Positions 9,966-18,471 of a DNA stretch of 64,000 nt are shown here, in pieces. The stretch is taken from contig NZ_SSOD01000009.1 of assembly GCF_004801305.1 (NCBI RefSeq), positions 62,001 to 126,000 of the forward strand. The letters are read 5' to 3'. The stretch is from Pseudothauera rhizosphaerae. GTDB lineage: Bacteria > Pseudomonadota > Gammaproteobacteria > Burkholderiales > Rhodocyclaceae. The notes under the pieces were generated by a model, which was not told the origin of the DNA, made no database searches, and saw only the letters and a list, made by a program, of their open reading frames with translations. The translations under genes were made by a program, and so were the position numbers. Numbering within the stretch: position 1 is the stretch's first letter; each line of letters starts with the position of its first letter.

Positions 9966-10886
9966 ATGAAACTTGCCCAGCGCACCACCCTGCGCCAGTT
10001 GCGCGCCCTCGTCGCGCTGGCCGACAGCGGCAGCTTCACCCAGGCCGCGCGCGTGCTGCACCTGACCCAGCCGGCAGTGTCCATGCAGGTGCGCGAACTG
10101 GAAGCCGTCGTCGGCCAGGTGCTGGTGGACGGCCGGCGGGAGGTGCGTCTCACCAACGCCGGCGAACTGCTGGTGCGCCGTGCGCGGGAGGCGCTGGCGG
10201 CGCTGGAACTGGCCGAGGTGGAGATGAAGGCCATGAGCGGCGTGGCGGCCGGCACGCTGGACGTGGTGGCGATCACCACGGCGGAATACTTCGTGCCCCA
10301 CCTGCTGGCGGAATTCGGCCGGCGCTACCCGGACATCGGCTTCCGCCTGACGGTGAACAACCGGGAAGCGGTTTACGAGCAGCTCAGGGAGCAGCGCGTG
10401 GATCTGGCCATCATGGGCACGCCGCCGCGCGGCCTGCCGCTGCGCCGCATTCCCTTCGCGCCCCATCCGCTGAGCTTCGTCGCCGCGCCGGACCACCCCC
10501 TGGCGGGGCGGCGCCACATCCCGCCCGCCGCCCTGGCCGGCGAGCGCCTGCTGCTGCGCGAACGGGGCTCGGGCACGCGCAGCAACCTGGAGCGCTTCCT
10601 GCGCGCCCACGGCGTCAAGGCGCTGCGCGCGGACGAGATGGGCAGCAACGAGACGCTCAAGCAGGCGGCCATGGCGGGCATGGGGGTGGCCTTCCTGTCC
10701 CACCACACCTTCGCCATGGAACTGGAGAGCGGCCGGCTGGTGCGCCTGGACGTGCAGGACACCCCGGTGGTGCGGGAATGGAACGTGCTGGTGCACGCCG
10801 ACCGCCCGCCCACGCCGGCGCTGGAGGCGCTGCTGGATTTCCTGCAGGCGGAGGGGGCCGAACGCATGCGCGCGGTCGGCGGGTGA
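9966..10886 (+). CDS. cbbR: LysR-type regulator of the Calvin operon
   Basis: 306-residue transcription factor. The N-terminal winged helix-turn-helix (residues about 5-65, with [20 protein letters not shown]) is followed by a periplasmic-binding-like effector domain from about 90 to 300. The sequence matches CbbR proteins, which sense RuBP, NADPH or other metabolites and activate the divergent cbb operon. The ATG at 9966 is preceded by AAGGAA. Position and orientation next to cbbF support the name strongly, although the RuBisCO genes that often sit between are absent here. Confidence 0.92.
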   Translation: MKLAQRTTLRQLRALVALADSGSFTQAARVLHLTQPAVSMQVRELEAVVGQVLVDGRREVRLTNAGELLVRRAREALAALELAEVEMKAMSGVAAGTLDVVAITTAEYFVPHLLAEFGRRYPDIGFRLTVNNREAVYEQLREQRVDLAIMGTPPRGLPLRRIPFAPHPLSFVAAPDHPLAGRRHIPPAALAGERLLLRERGSGTRSNLERFLRAHGVKALRADEMGSNETLKQAAMAGMGVAFLSHHTFAMELESGRLVRLDVQDTPVVREWNVLVHADRPPTPALEALLDFLQAEGAERMRAVGG

Positions 10887-10893
10887 GCGGCCT

Positions 10894-11304
10894 CTACAGC
10901 CGCCGGAAGCCCAGGTAGCGGGCCTGGAAGCGGGCCTTGCCGTGGGCGAGGAAGGCGTCGAAGTCCCATTCGCCGGGCAGCAGCAGATGGGCGTGGGCGG
11001 GGCGGAAGACGTAGGTCTGGGCGGGCACGCGGCTGCCGTCGGGCAACGTGACTTCCACGGGGCTGCGCTCGTACATCTCGCCCTCGAAGGCGTCCAGCCG
11101 CTGCAACGCCGTGGCGTCGAGCCCGCGGTAGAGCAGGCCGCTCACGCTGGCGCCGGGGCTGGATACGATGGCGGGGTAGGCCTCGTCGCGCACCGGGTGG
11201 CGCGCGTAGCCGTGCAGCACGGCCGGCGCGGCGGGGAAGGCGGCGCCGGCCACGGGCGTCATGATGTCCCCGCACATCAGCGAGCCGTAGGCGAAGCAGT
11301 CCAT
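10894..11304 (-). CDS. Gamma-glutamylcyclotransferase-like (AIG2/GGCT fold) protein
   Basis: 136-residue cytoplasmic protein of the GGCT superfamily. The N-terminal FAYGSLM loop binds the gamma-glutamyl or related moiety, and the Glu in LDAFEGEMYER is at the usual catalytic position. Members cyclise gamma-glutamyl amines or cleave similar amide bonds; the exact substrate is unknown. It follows the gene at 11308 with only 3 bp between them, so the two form an operon convergent with cbbR. Confidence 0.8.
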   Translation of the reverse strand: MDCFAYGSLMCGDIMTPVAGAAFPAAPAVLHGYARHPVRDEAYPAIVSSPGASVSGLLYRGLDATALQRLDAFEGEMYERSPVEVTLPDGSRVPAQTYVFRPAHAHLLLPGEWDFDAFLAHGKARFQARYLGFRRL

Positions 11305-11307
11305 GCC

Positions 11308-11976
11308 CTAAGCTTCCTGCCAGGCCTTGATCAACGGGTCCCGGTGGGCGGCGAGCTGGGCCACGCTGACCTCGATCACCGGGCCGCTCAGGGTGTGGCC
11401 GGCGCAGATGCCTTCCAGCCGGACGCCGGTGCCGAGGGGTTCGACCGCGATGGCGCCCTGGTTGGCCTGCAGCCGGTTCTGGCGGTCGCGCTCGCCGATG
11501 AGCACGCTGCCGTTGGTGAGGTTGAGCTTGCCTTCGAGCTGGGCCGGGCTGCCGGAGGTGAGCCTGGCGGCCACCGTGCACGGCACCATGCGGTAGTCGT
11601 TGACCAGCTTCAGGGCCTGGCGGCGCAGGTAGCGCTGCAGTTCGTCGGGGGCTTCGGGCAGCTTGCCCTGGGCGCTGCGGGCGAGCTGTTCGAGTTCCGC
11701 GTCGGTCAGGTGCGGCGCCGCCGCGACCAGGGCCTCCCGCGCCAGCGGGCGGGCGGCGAGAGAGGTCGCCGACAGATGGCAGTGGTGGCCGACGACGCTG
11801 GCGCCGGCCTTGGCGAGCTGCTTGCCGGCGATGGTGGGCAGGCCCTGCACGACCATGGTCCCCAGCATCTCGCTGAAGGTCTTGCACAGGGCCTCGTGGT
11901 CCAGTTCCAGCAGGCGCTCGGGGGCGGCGATGTCGAGGTCGAAGGTGAGCTGCAGCTTGACGTTGGCCTTGGACAT
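11308..11976 (-). CDS. Conserved hypothetical protein
   Basis: 222 residues, no signal peptide and no membrane segment. I do not recognise a named domain. The N-terminal third has amphipathic strands and a Leu-rich helix; a GHHCHLSATSL stretch near residue 63 has clustered His/Cys residues that could bind metal, but the spacing fits no motif I know. The C-terminal part is beta-like with VLIGERDRQNRLQANQGAI. It lies 3 bp upstream of the GGCT-like gene, suggesting co-expression. The start is the first ATG, with a GAG-type SD (gcgagccc on the sense strand). Confidence 0.7.
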   Translation of the reverse strand: MSKANVKLQLTFDLDIAAPERLLELDHEALCKTFSEMLGTMVVQGLPTIAGKQLAKAGASVVGHHCHLSATSLAARPLAREALVAAAPHLTDAELEQLARSAQGKLPEAPDELQRYLRRQALKLVNDYRMVPCTVAARLTSGSPAQLEGKLNLTNGSVLIGERDRQNRLQANQGAIAVEPLGTGVRLEGICAGHTLSGPVIEVSVAQLAAHRDPLIKAWQEA

Positions 11977-12049
11977 GCCGGGGGCTCGCAGGGTGGTCGG
12001 TCGGGAGAGCCCCGATTATGTGTCAATTCCGGGGCGGCGTGCCATTCCG

Positions 12050-12216
12050 GCAGGGCTTTCCCCCTCTCCCCCAACCCCCGCTCCGCGCCCCGGCTCTGTG
12101 GCCTGCCGGCCACAGAGCGCTCCGGCGGGCGAAGCGGTGCTTCGCTTTTCCGCCTCCGCCCCGCGAGGGGAGAGGGGAGAAAAGATCAGGCCGTTCACCT
12201 GACTGAACCGTATTGG
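12050..12216. repeat. Decayed MITE-like element with one recognisable end
   Basis: The right end ACTGAACCGTATTGG (12202-12216) is identical to the terminal inverted repeat of the element at 20425-20612. Inside are C-rich CCCTCTCCC tracts facing GAGGGGAGAGGGG, plus an internal hairpin GCTCTGTGGCC / GGCCACAGAGC (about 12092-12119). No clean left end is found; a diverged form may start near 12045. It fills most of the 267-bp gap between the gene at 11976 and fba. Confidence 0.6.
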
Positions 12217-12243
12217 CCCCTGGGGCGCGTCGGACGGGCGACC

Positions 12244-13308
12244 TCAGCGCACGATCTGCGCCAGTTCGCCGGCCTTGTAGCGCGCGGCGATCTTGTCCAG
12301 CGCCACGGCCTTGATGCGGCTGGCCTGGCCGGCGCTGCCGAAAGCCTCGAAGCGCGCCTTGCACACCAGCTTGGCGGCTTCGCGGGCCGGCTTGAGGTAT
12401 TCGCGCGGATCGAACTTGGAGGGGTTTTCGGCGAGGAACTTGCGGATGGCGCCGGTCATGGCCAGGCGGATGTCGGTGTCGATGTTGACCTTGCGCACGC
12501 CGTACTTGATGCCCTGGACGATCTCCTCCACCGGCACGCCGTAGGTCTCCTTCATGTCGCCGCCGTACTGGCGGATGATGGCCAGCAGTTCCTGGGGCAC
12601 CGAGGACGAGCCGTGCATGACCAGGTGGGTGTTGGGGATGCGGGCGTGGATGGCCTTGATGCGGTCGATGGCGAGGATGTCGCCGGTGGGCTTGCGGGTG
12701 AACTTGTAGGCGCCGTGGCTGGTGCCGATGGCGATGGCGAGCGCGTCGCAGTCGGTGGCCTTGACGAAGTCGGCGGCCTGGTCCGGGTCGGTGAGGAGCG
12801 CGCTGTGGTCCAGCTTGCCTTCGGCGCCGATGCCGTCTTCCTCGCCGGCCATGCCGGTCTCCAGCGAACCGAGACAGCCCAGCTCGGCTTCCACGGTGAC
12901 GCCGATGGCGTGGGAGAACTTCACCACCTCGCGGGTCACTGCCACGTTGTAGTCGTAGGAGGAGGGCGTCTTGCCGTCTTCCAGCAGGGAGCCGTCCATC
13001 ATCACGCTGGAGAAGCCGGAGCGGATCGCCCCCATGCACACCGCGGGCGACTGGCCGTGGTCCTGGTGCATGACGACGGGGATGTGGGGGTAGGCTTCGA
13101 CGGCGGCGTCGATGAGGTGGCGCAGGAAGGCTTCGCCGGCGTATTTGCGCGCCCCCGCGGAGGCCTGCATGATGACCGGGCTGTCGGTTTCGGCGGCGGC
13201 TTCCATGATGGCCTGGACCTGTTCCAGGTTGTTCACGTTGAACGCGGGCAGGCCGTAGCCGTGCTCCGCGGCGTGGTCGAGAAGCTGGCGCATGGAAACG
13301 AGGGGCAT
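12244..13308 (-). CDS. fba: Fructose-bisphosphate aldolase, class II (second copy)
   Basis: 354-residue zinc aldolase for glycolysis/gluconeogenesis. HQDHG is at residues 81-85, with [14 protein letters not shown] and NIDTD conserved as in the Calvin copy. It belongs to the same class II subtype but has a longer, Lys-containing C-terminus ([17 protein letters not shown]). The ATG at 13308 follows GGAGAAAAC. A TACAAT box on the minus strand (13368-13363) could be a -10 element; I see no good -35. In relatives this gene usually ends the tkt-gap-pgk-pyk-fba group; here a CsgG-like gene precedes it. Confidence 0.95.
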   Translation of the reverse strand: MPLVSMRQLLDHAAEHGYGLPAFNVNNLEQVQAIMEAAAETDSPVIMQASAGARKYAGEAFLRHLIDAAVEAYPHIPVVMHQDHGQSPAVCMGAIRSGFSSVMMDGSLLEDGKTPSSYDYNVAVTREVVKFSHAIGVTVEAELGCLGSLETGMAGEEDGIGAEGKLDHSALLTDPDQAADFVKATDCDALAIAIGTSHGAYKFTRKPTGDILAIDRIKAIHARIPNTHLVMHGSSSVPQELLAIIRQYGGDMKETYGVPVEEIVQGIKYGVRKVNIDTDIRLAMTGAIRKFLAENPSKFDPREYLKPAREAAKLVCKARFEAFGSAGQASRIKAVALDKIAARYKAGELAQIVR

Positions 13309-13410
13309 TGTTTTCTCCGTACGGGGCCGTGGAGGCCCGGGCAGTTCAGTCGTAGACCGCGCATTGTAGCGTTTCCGTTCCGCGGGTGGCCCGCCGCCGG
13401 ACAGGAAAAC

Positions 13411-13430
13411 GGCCCGCGCGAAGGCGGGCC
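13411..13430 (-). terminator. Intrinsic terminator after the CsgG-like gene
   Basis: On the minus strand GGCCCGC and GCGGGCC arms with a 6-base loop are followed by GTTTTCC. It is 45 bp past the stop at 13475 and before the fba promoter region, so fba is probably transcribed separately. Confidence 0.7.
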
Positions 13431-13474
13431 GTCCGGAGCCGCGGGATGCGACGGGCGCCGTTCGGCGCCGCCGC

Positions 13475-14497
13475 TTATCTCAGCAATTCGGCCTGGGTGG
13501 CCGCGTCGAGGCGGCCGGTGATGGGCAGGTTGCGGTCGGCCTGGAACTGCTGCAGGGCGGCGCGGGTCTTGGAGCCCATCTTGCCGTCCGGCGTGCCGAC
13601 GTCGAAGCCGAGCTGGTTGAGCTTGGACTGGGCGTCGCGCAGGCCGATCTTGCCGCCCGAATAGCCGGTCTGTTGCGTGCCGCCGTCCACGCCGAGGCGG
13701 CCGCCCGTGCCGAGGCCGCGGTCGCCCATGCTCTGGGCGGTGTAGTTGCGCACCGCGCGCACGAGCTGGTTGTAGGAATCCATGAAAGCGCCGGCGATCA
13801 CCTTGCCCTGCGGAGTCTTGGTGTAGCCGCCCAGTCCGCCGGCCGCGCTGCCGCCGGCGAGCAGGCCGCCGAAACCGAAGTCGGTGTTCTTGGCGCTGCC
13901 CTCGGCCACGCCCACCTGCACGCCGGAACGGTTGTCCACCAGGGTCAGCAGGGTGGCGGCCTCGTTGGTTTTCATGCTGCCGACGATGGCGCCCAGCACG
14001 CCGCCGCCCACCGCGCCGGCCGCCGCGCCCAGGCCGCCGGTGCCGCGTTCGCTGAACAGGACTTCGGGCGACAGCGAGTAGTCCGCGCTGACCATCTGGC
14101 CTTTGCCGAAGTTGCTGCCGGACCGCAGTTCGCCGCTTTGCTGCAGGGCGCGTTCCTGGGCCATGTTGGCCATGGCGCGGCCGCGTTCGACGACGATGAA
14201 GCAGTTCGACTGCTGGATCAGCAGGCGCAGCACCGGAACGGTGGAGGTCAGCCGGTACTGGCCGGTGAGGTGGCGGAACCAGTCGGCGGTCTGGTCCTCG
14301 ACCACGGCGATGGTGCCGAAGGGGCGGTCGCAGCGTTCGAGATCGGAGCTGGCGTTTTCCGCATTGGCGCCGCCCGCGGCGCCCGTGGCGACGGTCTTGG
14401 CGCTGGAGTCACCCATGCTCACAGGCATGGAACCGAGACAACCCGCCAAAGGAACCGTCAGGGTGGCGAGCGCAAGAAGTTTGAGTTTGTCGTTCAT
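13475..14497 (-). CDS. CsgG-like lipoprotein with C-terminal peptidoglycan-binding domain
   Basis: 340 residues. A lipoprotein signal ([20 protein letters not shown], Cys about 20) marks an outer-membrane or periplasmic lipoprotein. Residues about 50-270 match the CsgG family: the [16 protein letters not shown] strand, [14 protein letters not shown], a Gly-rich hairpin segment, and [12 protein letters not shown]. CsgG forms the curli secretion pore, while many relatives are only assembly or stress lipoproteins. Residues about 285-340 form a PG_binding_1 domain ([20 protein letters not shown], then [18 protein letters not shown]). The ATG at 14497 has a GGAG SD. The CsgG-plus-peptidoglycan-binding fusion beside a surface-protein locus is worth noting; a direct link is inference. 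Confidence 0.78.
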   Translation of the reverse strand: MNDKLKLLALATLTVPLAGCLGSMPVSMGDSSAKTVATGAAGGANAENASSDLERCDRPFGTIAVVEDQTADWFRHLTGQYRLTSTVPVLRLLIQQSNCFIVVERGRAMANMAQERALQQSGELRSGSNFGKGQMVSADYSLSPEVLFSERGTGGLGAAAGAVGGGVLGAIVGSMKTNEAATLLTLVDNRSGVQVGVAEGSAKNTDFGFGGLLAGGSAAGGLGGYTKTPQGKVIAGAFMDSYNQLVRAVRNYTAQSMGDRGLGTGGRLGVDGGTQQTGYSGGKIGLRDAQSKLNQLGFDVGTPDGKMGSKTRAALQQFQADRNLPITGRLDAATQAELLR

Positions 14498-14600
14498 TGC
14501 TTGGACTCCGGGGCGAATGGTTGCTGAACCGGCCATACGGATCATGGCGGCGAATATGGTAGCCGAATGAATGTGGAGCGAGCGCCAGATGCTTCACACT

Positions 14601-16058
14601 TCACGCCGCGCCGGCTTCGCACCCCTGCGGCGCGGGGTGGTCGCCCACGCGCACGATCTTCAGCGTATTGGTGCCGCCCGTGGCGCCGATCGGTTCGCCT
14701 ATGGTGAGCACGATCAGGTCGCCGCGGGTCACCACGCCCTGGTCGAGCAGCAGGCTTTCGGCCTCCCACAGCAGCACGTCGCGATCATTGTGGTGCTGGC
14801 TCATCAGCAACGGAAAGACCTCCCGGTAAAGCGTCATCTGGTTGCGGGTGGCGGCCTCCGGGGTGAGGGCGTAGATCGGCACGCCGCTGTTGAGGCGGCT
14901 CATCCACAGGGCGGTGGAACCGGTCTGGGTGAGGGAGGCGATGGCCTTGACCTTGAGGTGGTAGGCGGTCCAGATGGCGGCCATGGCGATGGATTGGTCG
15001 ATGCGCGTGAACACCTGGTCCAGCACCTCCCGGTCCAGCGTGACCTCGGCGGATTTTTCCGCTTCCAGGCACACCCGGCTCATGGCCTCGACCACTTCCA
15101 CCGGGTACTGGCCCGAGGCGGTCTCGGCCGACAGCATCACCGCGTCGGTGCCGTCGAGCACGGCGTTGGCCACGTCCGACACCTCGGCGCGGGTCGGCAC
15201 CGGGCTCGCGATCATGGATTCCATCATCTGGGTGGCGGTGATGGTGAGCTTGTTGCGCTCGCGCGCGGCGCGGATCATGCGCTTCTGCAGCGCGGGCACC
15301 GCGGCGTCGCCCACTTCCACCGCCAGGTCGCCGCGCGCCACCATGATGCCGTCCGAAGCTTCGAGGATCTCCGCCAGGTTGGCTACCGCCTCGGTGCGCT
15401 CGATCTTGGCGATCAGCAGCGCCTCGCCGCCGGCCGCGCGCATCAACTGGCGGGCCATGTACATGTCGGCGGCGCTCTTGGGGAAGGATACGGCGAGAAA
15501 GTCCACGCCGATGCGTGCCGCAGTGCGGATGTCCTCCATGTCCTTGGCGGTCAGCGCCGGCGCGGTGAGGCCGCCGCCCTGGCGGTTGATGCCCTTGTTG
15601 TTGGACAGCTCGCCGCCCACGCGCACCACGGTATGAATTTCGTGGCCCTGCACGTGCTCGACCACGAGCTTGAGGCGGCCGTCGTCGAGCAGCAGAGTGT
15701 CGCCCGGCTTTACATCCCGGGGCAGATCCTTGTAATCCAGCCCCACCCGCCCGGCATCGCCGAGCGCGCAGCGCGCATCCAGAATGAATGCCGCGTCCTT
15801 GTGCAGGGTGACCCGCCCCTCGGCAAACTTGCCGACGCGGATCTTGGGCCCCTGCAGGTCGGCGAGGATGCCCACCGGGCGGCGGACGCGGGCGGAAGCC
15901 TCGCGGATCGTGTTGGCTCGCGCCACGTGGTCTTCCGCGCTGCCGTGGGAGAAATTCATGCGTACCACGTCGATTCCGGCATGCACCATGCGTTCGAGCA
16001 CGGCGGCATCGGATGACGCGGGGCCGAGGGTGGCGACGATCTTGGTGTGGCGCGGCAT
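14601..16058 (-). CDS. pyk: Pyruvate kinase
   Basis: 485-residue enzyme making pyruvate and ATP from phosphoenolpyruvate and ADP. Motifs: KIVATLGPASS at the N-terminus, NFSHGS near residue 35, the catalytic KIERTEAV (Lys), MVARGDLAVEVG, and MMESMI with TRAEVSDVANAVLDGTDA. The C-terminal allosteric domain is complete, ending in GGTNTLKIVRVG. The start at 16058 follows AAGGAGACAGC; an upstream extension lacks similarity. In related genomes it normally follows pgk; here the genes between 16216 and 33817 separate them. Confidence 0.96.
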   Translation of the reverse strand: MPRHTKIVATLGPASSDAAVLERMVHAGIDVVRMNFSHGSAEDHVARANTIREASARVRRPVGILADLQGPKIRVGKFAEGRVTLHKDAAFILDARCALGDAGRVGLDYKDLPRDVKPGDTLLLDDGRLKLVVEHVQGHEIHTVVRVGGELSNNKGINRQGGGLTAPALTAKDMEDIRTAARIGVDFLAVSFPKSAADMYMARQLMRAAGGEALLIAKIERTEAVANLAEILEASDGIMVARGDLAVEVGDAAVPALQKRMIRAARERNKLTITATQMMESMIASPVPTRAEVSDVANAVLDGTDAVMLSAETASGQYPVEVVEAMSRVCLEAEKSAEVTLDREVLDQVFTRIDQSIAMAAIWTAYHLKVKAIASLTQTGSTALWMSRLNSGVPIYALTPEAATRNQMTLYREVFPLLMSQHHNDRDVLLWEAESLLLDQGVVTRGDLIVLTIGEPIGATGGTNTLKIVRVGDHPAPQGCEAGAA

Positions 16059-16215
16059 GCTGTCTCCTTGTAATCGTTTGGTATGTACGGGGCGCCCGTG
16101 CGGCATCCGGATGCATGCCCGGAAGATTCTAGCCGAGGGCGTTCGGCGCGGGGTAACGCCGCATCCGGCATGTTCCGTGCTTCTTATCAAAAAGTAAGCA
16201 CCGGGGAGAATATGC

Positions 16216-16656
16216 ATGGAAAGCGTGGCGGTGATCGTTCTGCTCGCGGCGGCGGGCCTCCTGTTCTACGTCCGCACGCGTGCGGGCGGGGAAGAGGGGA
16301 GCGGGGAGGAGGCGCCTCCCCCCCTCGGCGAGCACGGGCCGTCTTTTCACGCGGTGGAGGTCCGTGCCGCGCGCGATGGCGGGTGCGAGATGGTGCGGGC
16401 CTTGCGGGGCATCCGTTTCCTGTCGACGGAAGCGCCGCCGATTCCGCTGCCCTCGTGCTCGCGCGGGCGCTGCGCCTGCTTCTACGTGCATCACGAGGAT
16501 CGGCGCAGCGGCCAGCGGCGCGATCCGCGCGCGCAGGCGCACTACCTGGCCGATGGCGATCGCCGGGGCTCGTCCGGGCGGCGTGCCCTGGATCAGGCGC
16601 TGTACGGCACGCCGGACGCCGGGACCAGCAGCCCCACGGCGCATACGGGAGGGTAG
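16216..16656 (+). CDS. Small membrane-anchored conserved protein with DRRSGxRR motif
   Basis: 146 residues. One N-terminal membrane helix (residues about 3-18, AVIVLLAAAGLLFYV) is followed by a Gly/Glu/Pro-rich linker and a compact domain with two Cys pairs: C-x-M-V-R-A-L-R-G, then PSCSRGRCACFYVHHEDRRS. The pattern ALRGIRFLS...CxCxYxHHxDRRSGxRR is one I associate with short uncharacterised betaproteobacterial proteins; it could be a reduced PilZ-like or metal-binding module, but function is unknown. The ATG at 16216 has a strong GGGGAG SD. It starts the plus-strand block and is separated from the next gene by an AT-richer 198-bp gap. Confidence 0.75.
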   Translation: MESVAVIVLLAAAGLLFYVRTRAGGEEGSGEEAPPPLGEHGPSFHAVEVRAARDGGCEMVRALRGIRFLSTEAPPIPLPSCSRGRCACFYVHHEDRRSGQRRDPRAQAHYLADGDRRGSSGRRALDQALYGTPDAGTSSPTAHTGG

Positions 16657-16854
16657 GGACGACCCGCGGGCACGGCCGGATTCCGCTGCCCGCCGCGACA
16701 CGTTGACTCACAAAGAATCACATTCAGGAAGCATCGCACGGTATCGGAACGCAAGCTTCGGTATAAGACCTTCGATATATAACGAACAGGATGTGCGCGC
16801 CGCCCGCAAGGCTGGGGGCGACGCCACCTCCGGGTCTTGTCCGAGGATACGCGC
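16657..16854 (+). promoter_or_regulatory. AT-richer upstream region of the sensor/surface locus
   Basis: Within this GC-rich window, bases about 16700-16790 are conspicuously A+T rich, with TTGACT (16703-16708), GGTATAAG and TATATAAC (near 16776) elements. None of the pairs has good -35/-10 spacing, so I cannot name the promoter, but this is the likely transcription start area for the FecR/CHASE2 operon. Confidence 0.4.
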
Positions 16855-18471
16855 TTGAAGCCTCTCGTCCGTTTCGTTTCGATCCTGTCCTTGCTGCTGC
16901 TCGCTGCCGCGGCGGCGCGCGCCGCGGAGTGGAGCTACGTGGTCCGCCCCGGCGATACGCTGATCGGCATCGCCGAAAACTATCTCAGCCAGCCGGCGCG
17001 CTGGGGGCGCCTGCAGGCGCTCAACGAGGTAGCCGACCCCTTCCGCCTGATGCCGGGGACGCGGCTGCGCATCCCCGTCGCCTGGCTGCGGCGGGATGCG
17101 GCGGTGGCCACGGTGATCCACGTCCGGGGAAGCGTCCGCAGGGTGTCGCCGGAAGGAGAGGCGCCCGTGCGGGTCGGCGACCGCCTCGGCAGCGGCGAAA
17201 CCCTGGCGTCGGCGGAAGACAGCAACGCCAGCCTGCGTTTCGTCGACGGCAGCCGCCTGCTGGTGTCCGAGGGCAGCCGCATCACGCTCGGCCGCATGGT
17301 GGAATATGGCGGCACCGGCATGGCGGAAACGACCATACGCCTGCACGGGGGCCAGATCGACAGCCGGGTGCAGCCGCAGCACCGGCCCGCCGCGCGCTAC
17401 CGCATCGAGTCGGAGGCGCTCAACCTGGGCGTGCGCGGAACCGACTTCCGCGTGGCGGTGGGCGCCGACGGCGCGGCCCGCGGCGAGGTGAGCAGCGGAC
17501 GGGTGCTCGCCACGGGCGGCCGGCGCACGGTGGGGCTGGACGCGGGCTACGGCACCGTGGCGCGCGCCGGGGAGGCGCCGGCGGCGCCGATCGCGCTGGC
17601 GCCGGCGCCGGCGCTCGATGGCCTGCCCCGGCGCGTCGAACTGCTGCCGCTGCGCTTTGCGTGGCCGGCGGGCGAAGGAAACACGGGCTGGCGCGTGCGG
17701 ATCTTTCCGGAAGACGACGGCGATGCGCTGCTGGCGGACGAAGTCTCGTCCACGCCCTCGGTACAGTACGGCGACCTGCCGGACGGCCGCTATCGCCTGC
17801 TCGTGCGGGCGGTGGCCGGCAACGGCCTGGAGGGGCTGGACGGCGAGCACCGCTTCGAGATCGCCGCGCGGCCCGAGCCGCCGCTCATGACCGCACCGGC
17901 CGCGGGCGCCGTGCTGCGCGGGGGCGAGGCGACCCTGCGCTGGGCGCGGCCGCTCGGCATCGGCGCCTTCCGCCTGCAGGTGGCGGACGATCCGGCCTTT
18001 TCCCCGCCGCTGCGCGTGGACCTGGCCATCGACGCGGACACGCGGCATACCGTCCACCTGCCCGCCGGCGACTTCCACTGGCGCATCGCCAGCGTGATGC
18101 CGGACGGCCGTGCGGGGCCGTTCGGCCTGCCGCAGCCGTTCTCCGTGCGCCCGTTGCCGGAGGGGCCCGACGTGGGCGCGCCGGAAGAGGACGGGGAGGG
18201 CGTGCTGCTGCGCTGGCACGCGGGCGAACCGGATCTGAGCTTCCGCGTGCAGGTCGCCCGGGACGCGGCATTCGGCGAGCCGCTCGCCGACGAAAGGGTG
18301 GCCGAGCCGCAGTTCCGCCTGCCGCGCGGCGGGGGCGGCACCTACTTCGTGCGCGTCCAGGCCATCGACGGCAACGGCAACGCGGGGCCGTTCGGCCGCC
18401 CGCAGCAGATAGACTTTCCCGCCCCCGGGCCGTGGCCGCTCCTGCTCGTGGTACTGCTGATCGCGCTGTGA
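16855..18471 (+). CDS. Periplasmic LysM-FecR domain protein
   Basis: 538 residues with a TTG start at 16855, chosen because CCGAGGA lies seven bases upstream and the signal peptide (KPLVRFVSILSLLLLAAAAA, cut after ARA about residue 21) begins there; a TTG at 16837 is also in frame but has no SD. Residues about 22-75 are a LysM domain (YVVRPGDTLIGIAENYL). Residues about 85-225 are a FecR domain (RVGDRLGSGETLASAEDSNA, LNLGVRGTDFRVAVG). The rest holds fibronectin-like beta repeats (RFAWPAGE, LRWARP, LRWHAGE). The C-terminus is hydrophobic, PWPLLLVVLLIAL, possibly a membrane anchor. Translation is coupled to the kinase gene by a GTGA overlap, suggesting that it senses a cell-wall or ligand signal for CHASE2. 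Confidence 0.85.
   Translation: MKPLVRFVSILSLLLLAAAAARAAEWSYVVRPGDTLIGIAENYLSQPARWGRLQALNEVADPFRLMPGTRLRIPVAWLRRDAAVATVIHVRGSVRRVSPEGEAPVRVGDRLGSGETLASAEDSNASLRFVDGSRLLVSEGSRITLGRMVEYGGTGMAETTIRLHGGQIDSRVQPQHRPAARYRIESEALNLGVRGTDFRVAVGADGAARGEVSSGRVLATGGRRTVGLDAGYGTVARAGEAPAAPIALAPAPALDGLPRRVELLPLRFAWPAGEGNTGWRVRIFPEDDGDALLADEVSSTPSVQYGDLPDGRYRLLVRAVAGNGLEGLDGEHRFEIAARPEPPLMTAPAAGAVLRGGEATLRWARPLGIGAFRLQVADDPAFSPPLRVDLAIDADTRHTVHLPAGDFHWRIASVMPDGRAGPFGLPQPFSVRPLPEGPDVGAPEEDGEGVLLRWHAGEPDLSFRVQVARDAAFGEPLADERVAEPQFRLPRGGGGTYFVRVQAIDGNGNAGPFGRPQQIDFPAPGPWPLLLVVLLIAL

Noticed and set aside
12090-12121. Intrinsic terminator in the fba upstream gap
   Set aside because: The strong hairpin has no following T tract on either strand and belongs to the C-rich repeat element.
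16703-16731. TTGACT as -35 of the FecR operon promoter
   Set aside because: No acceptable -10 lies 16-18 bp downstream; kept only as part of an AT-rich region.
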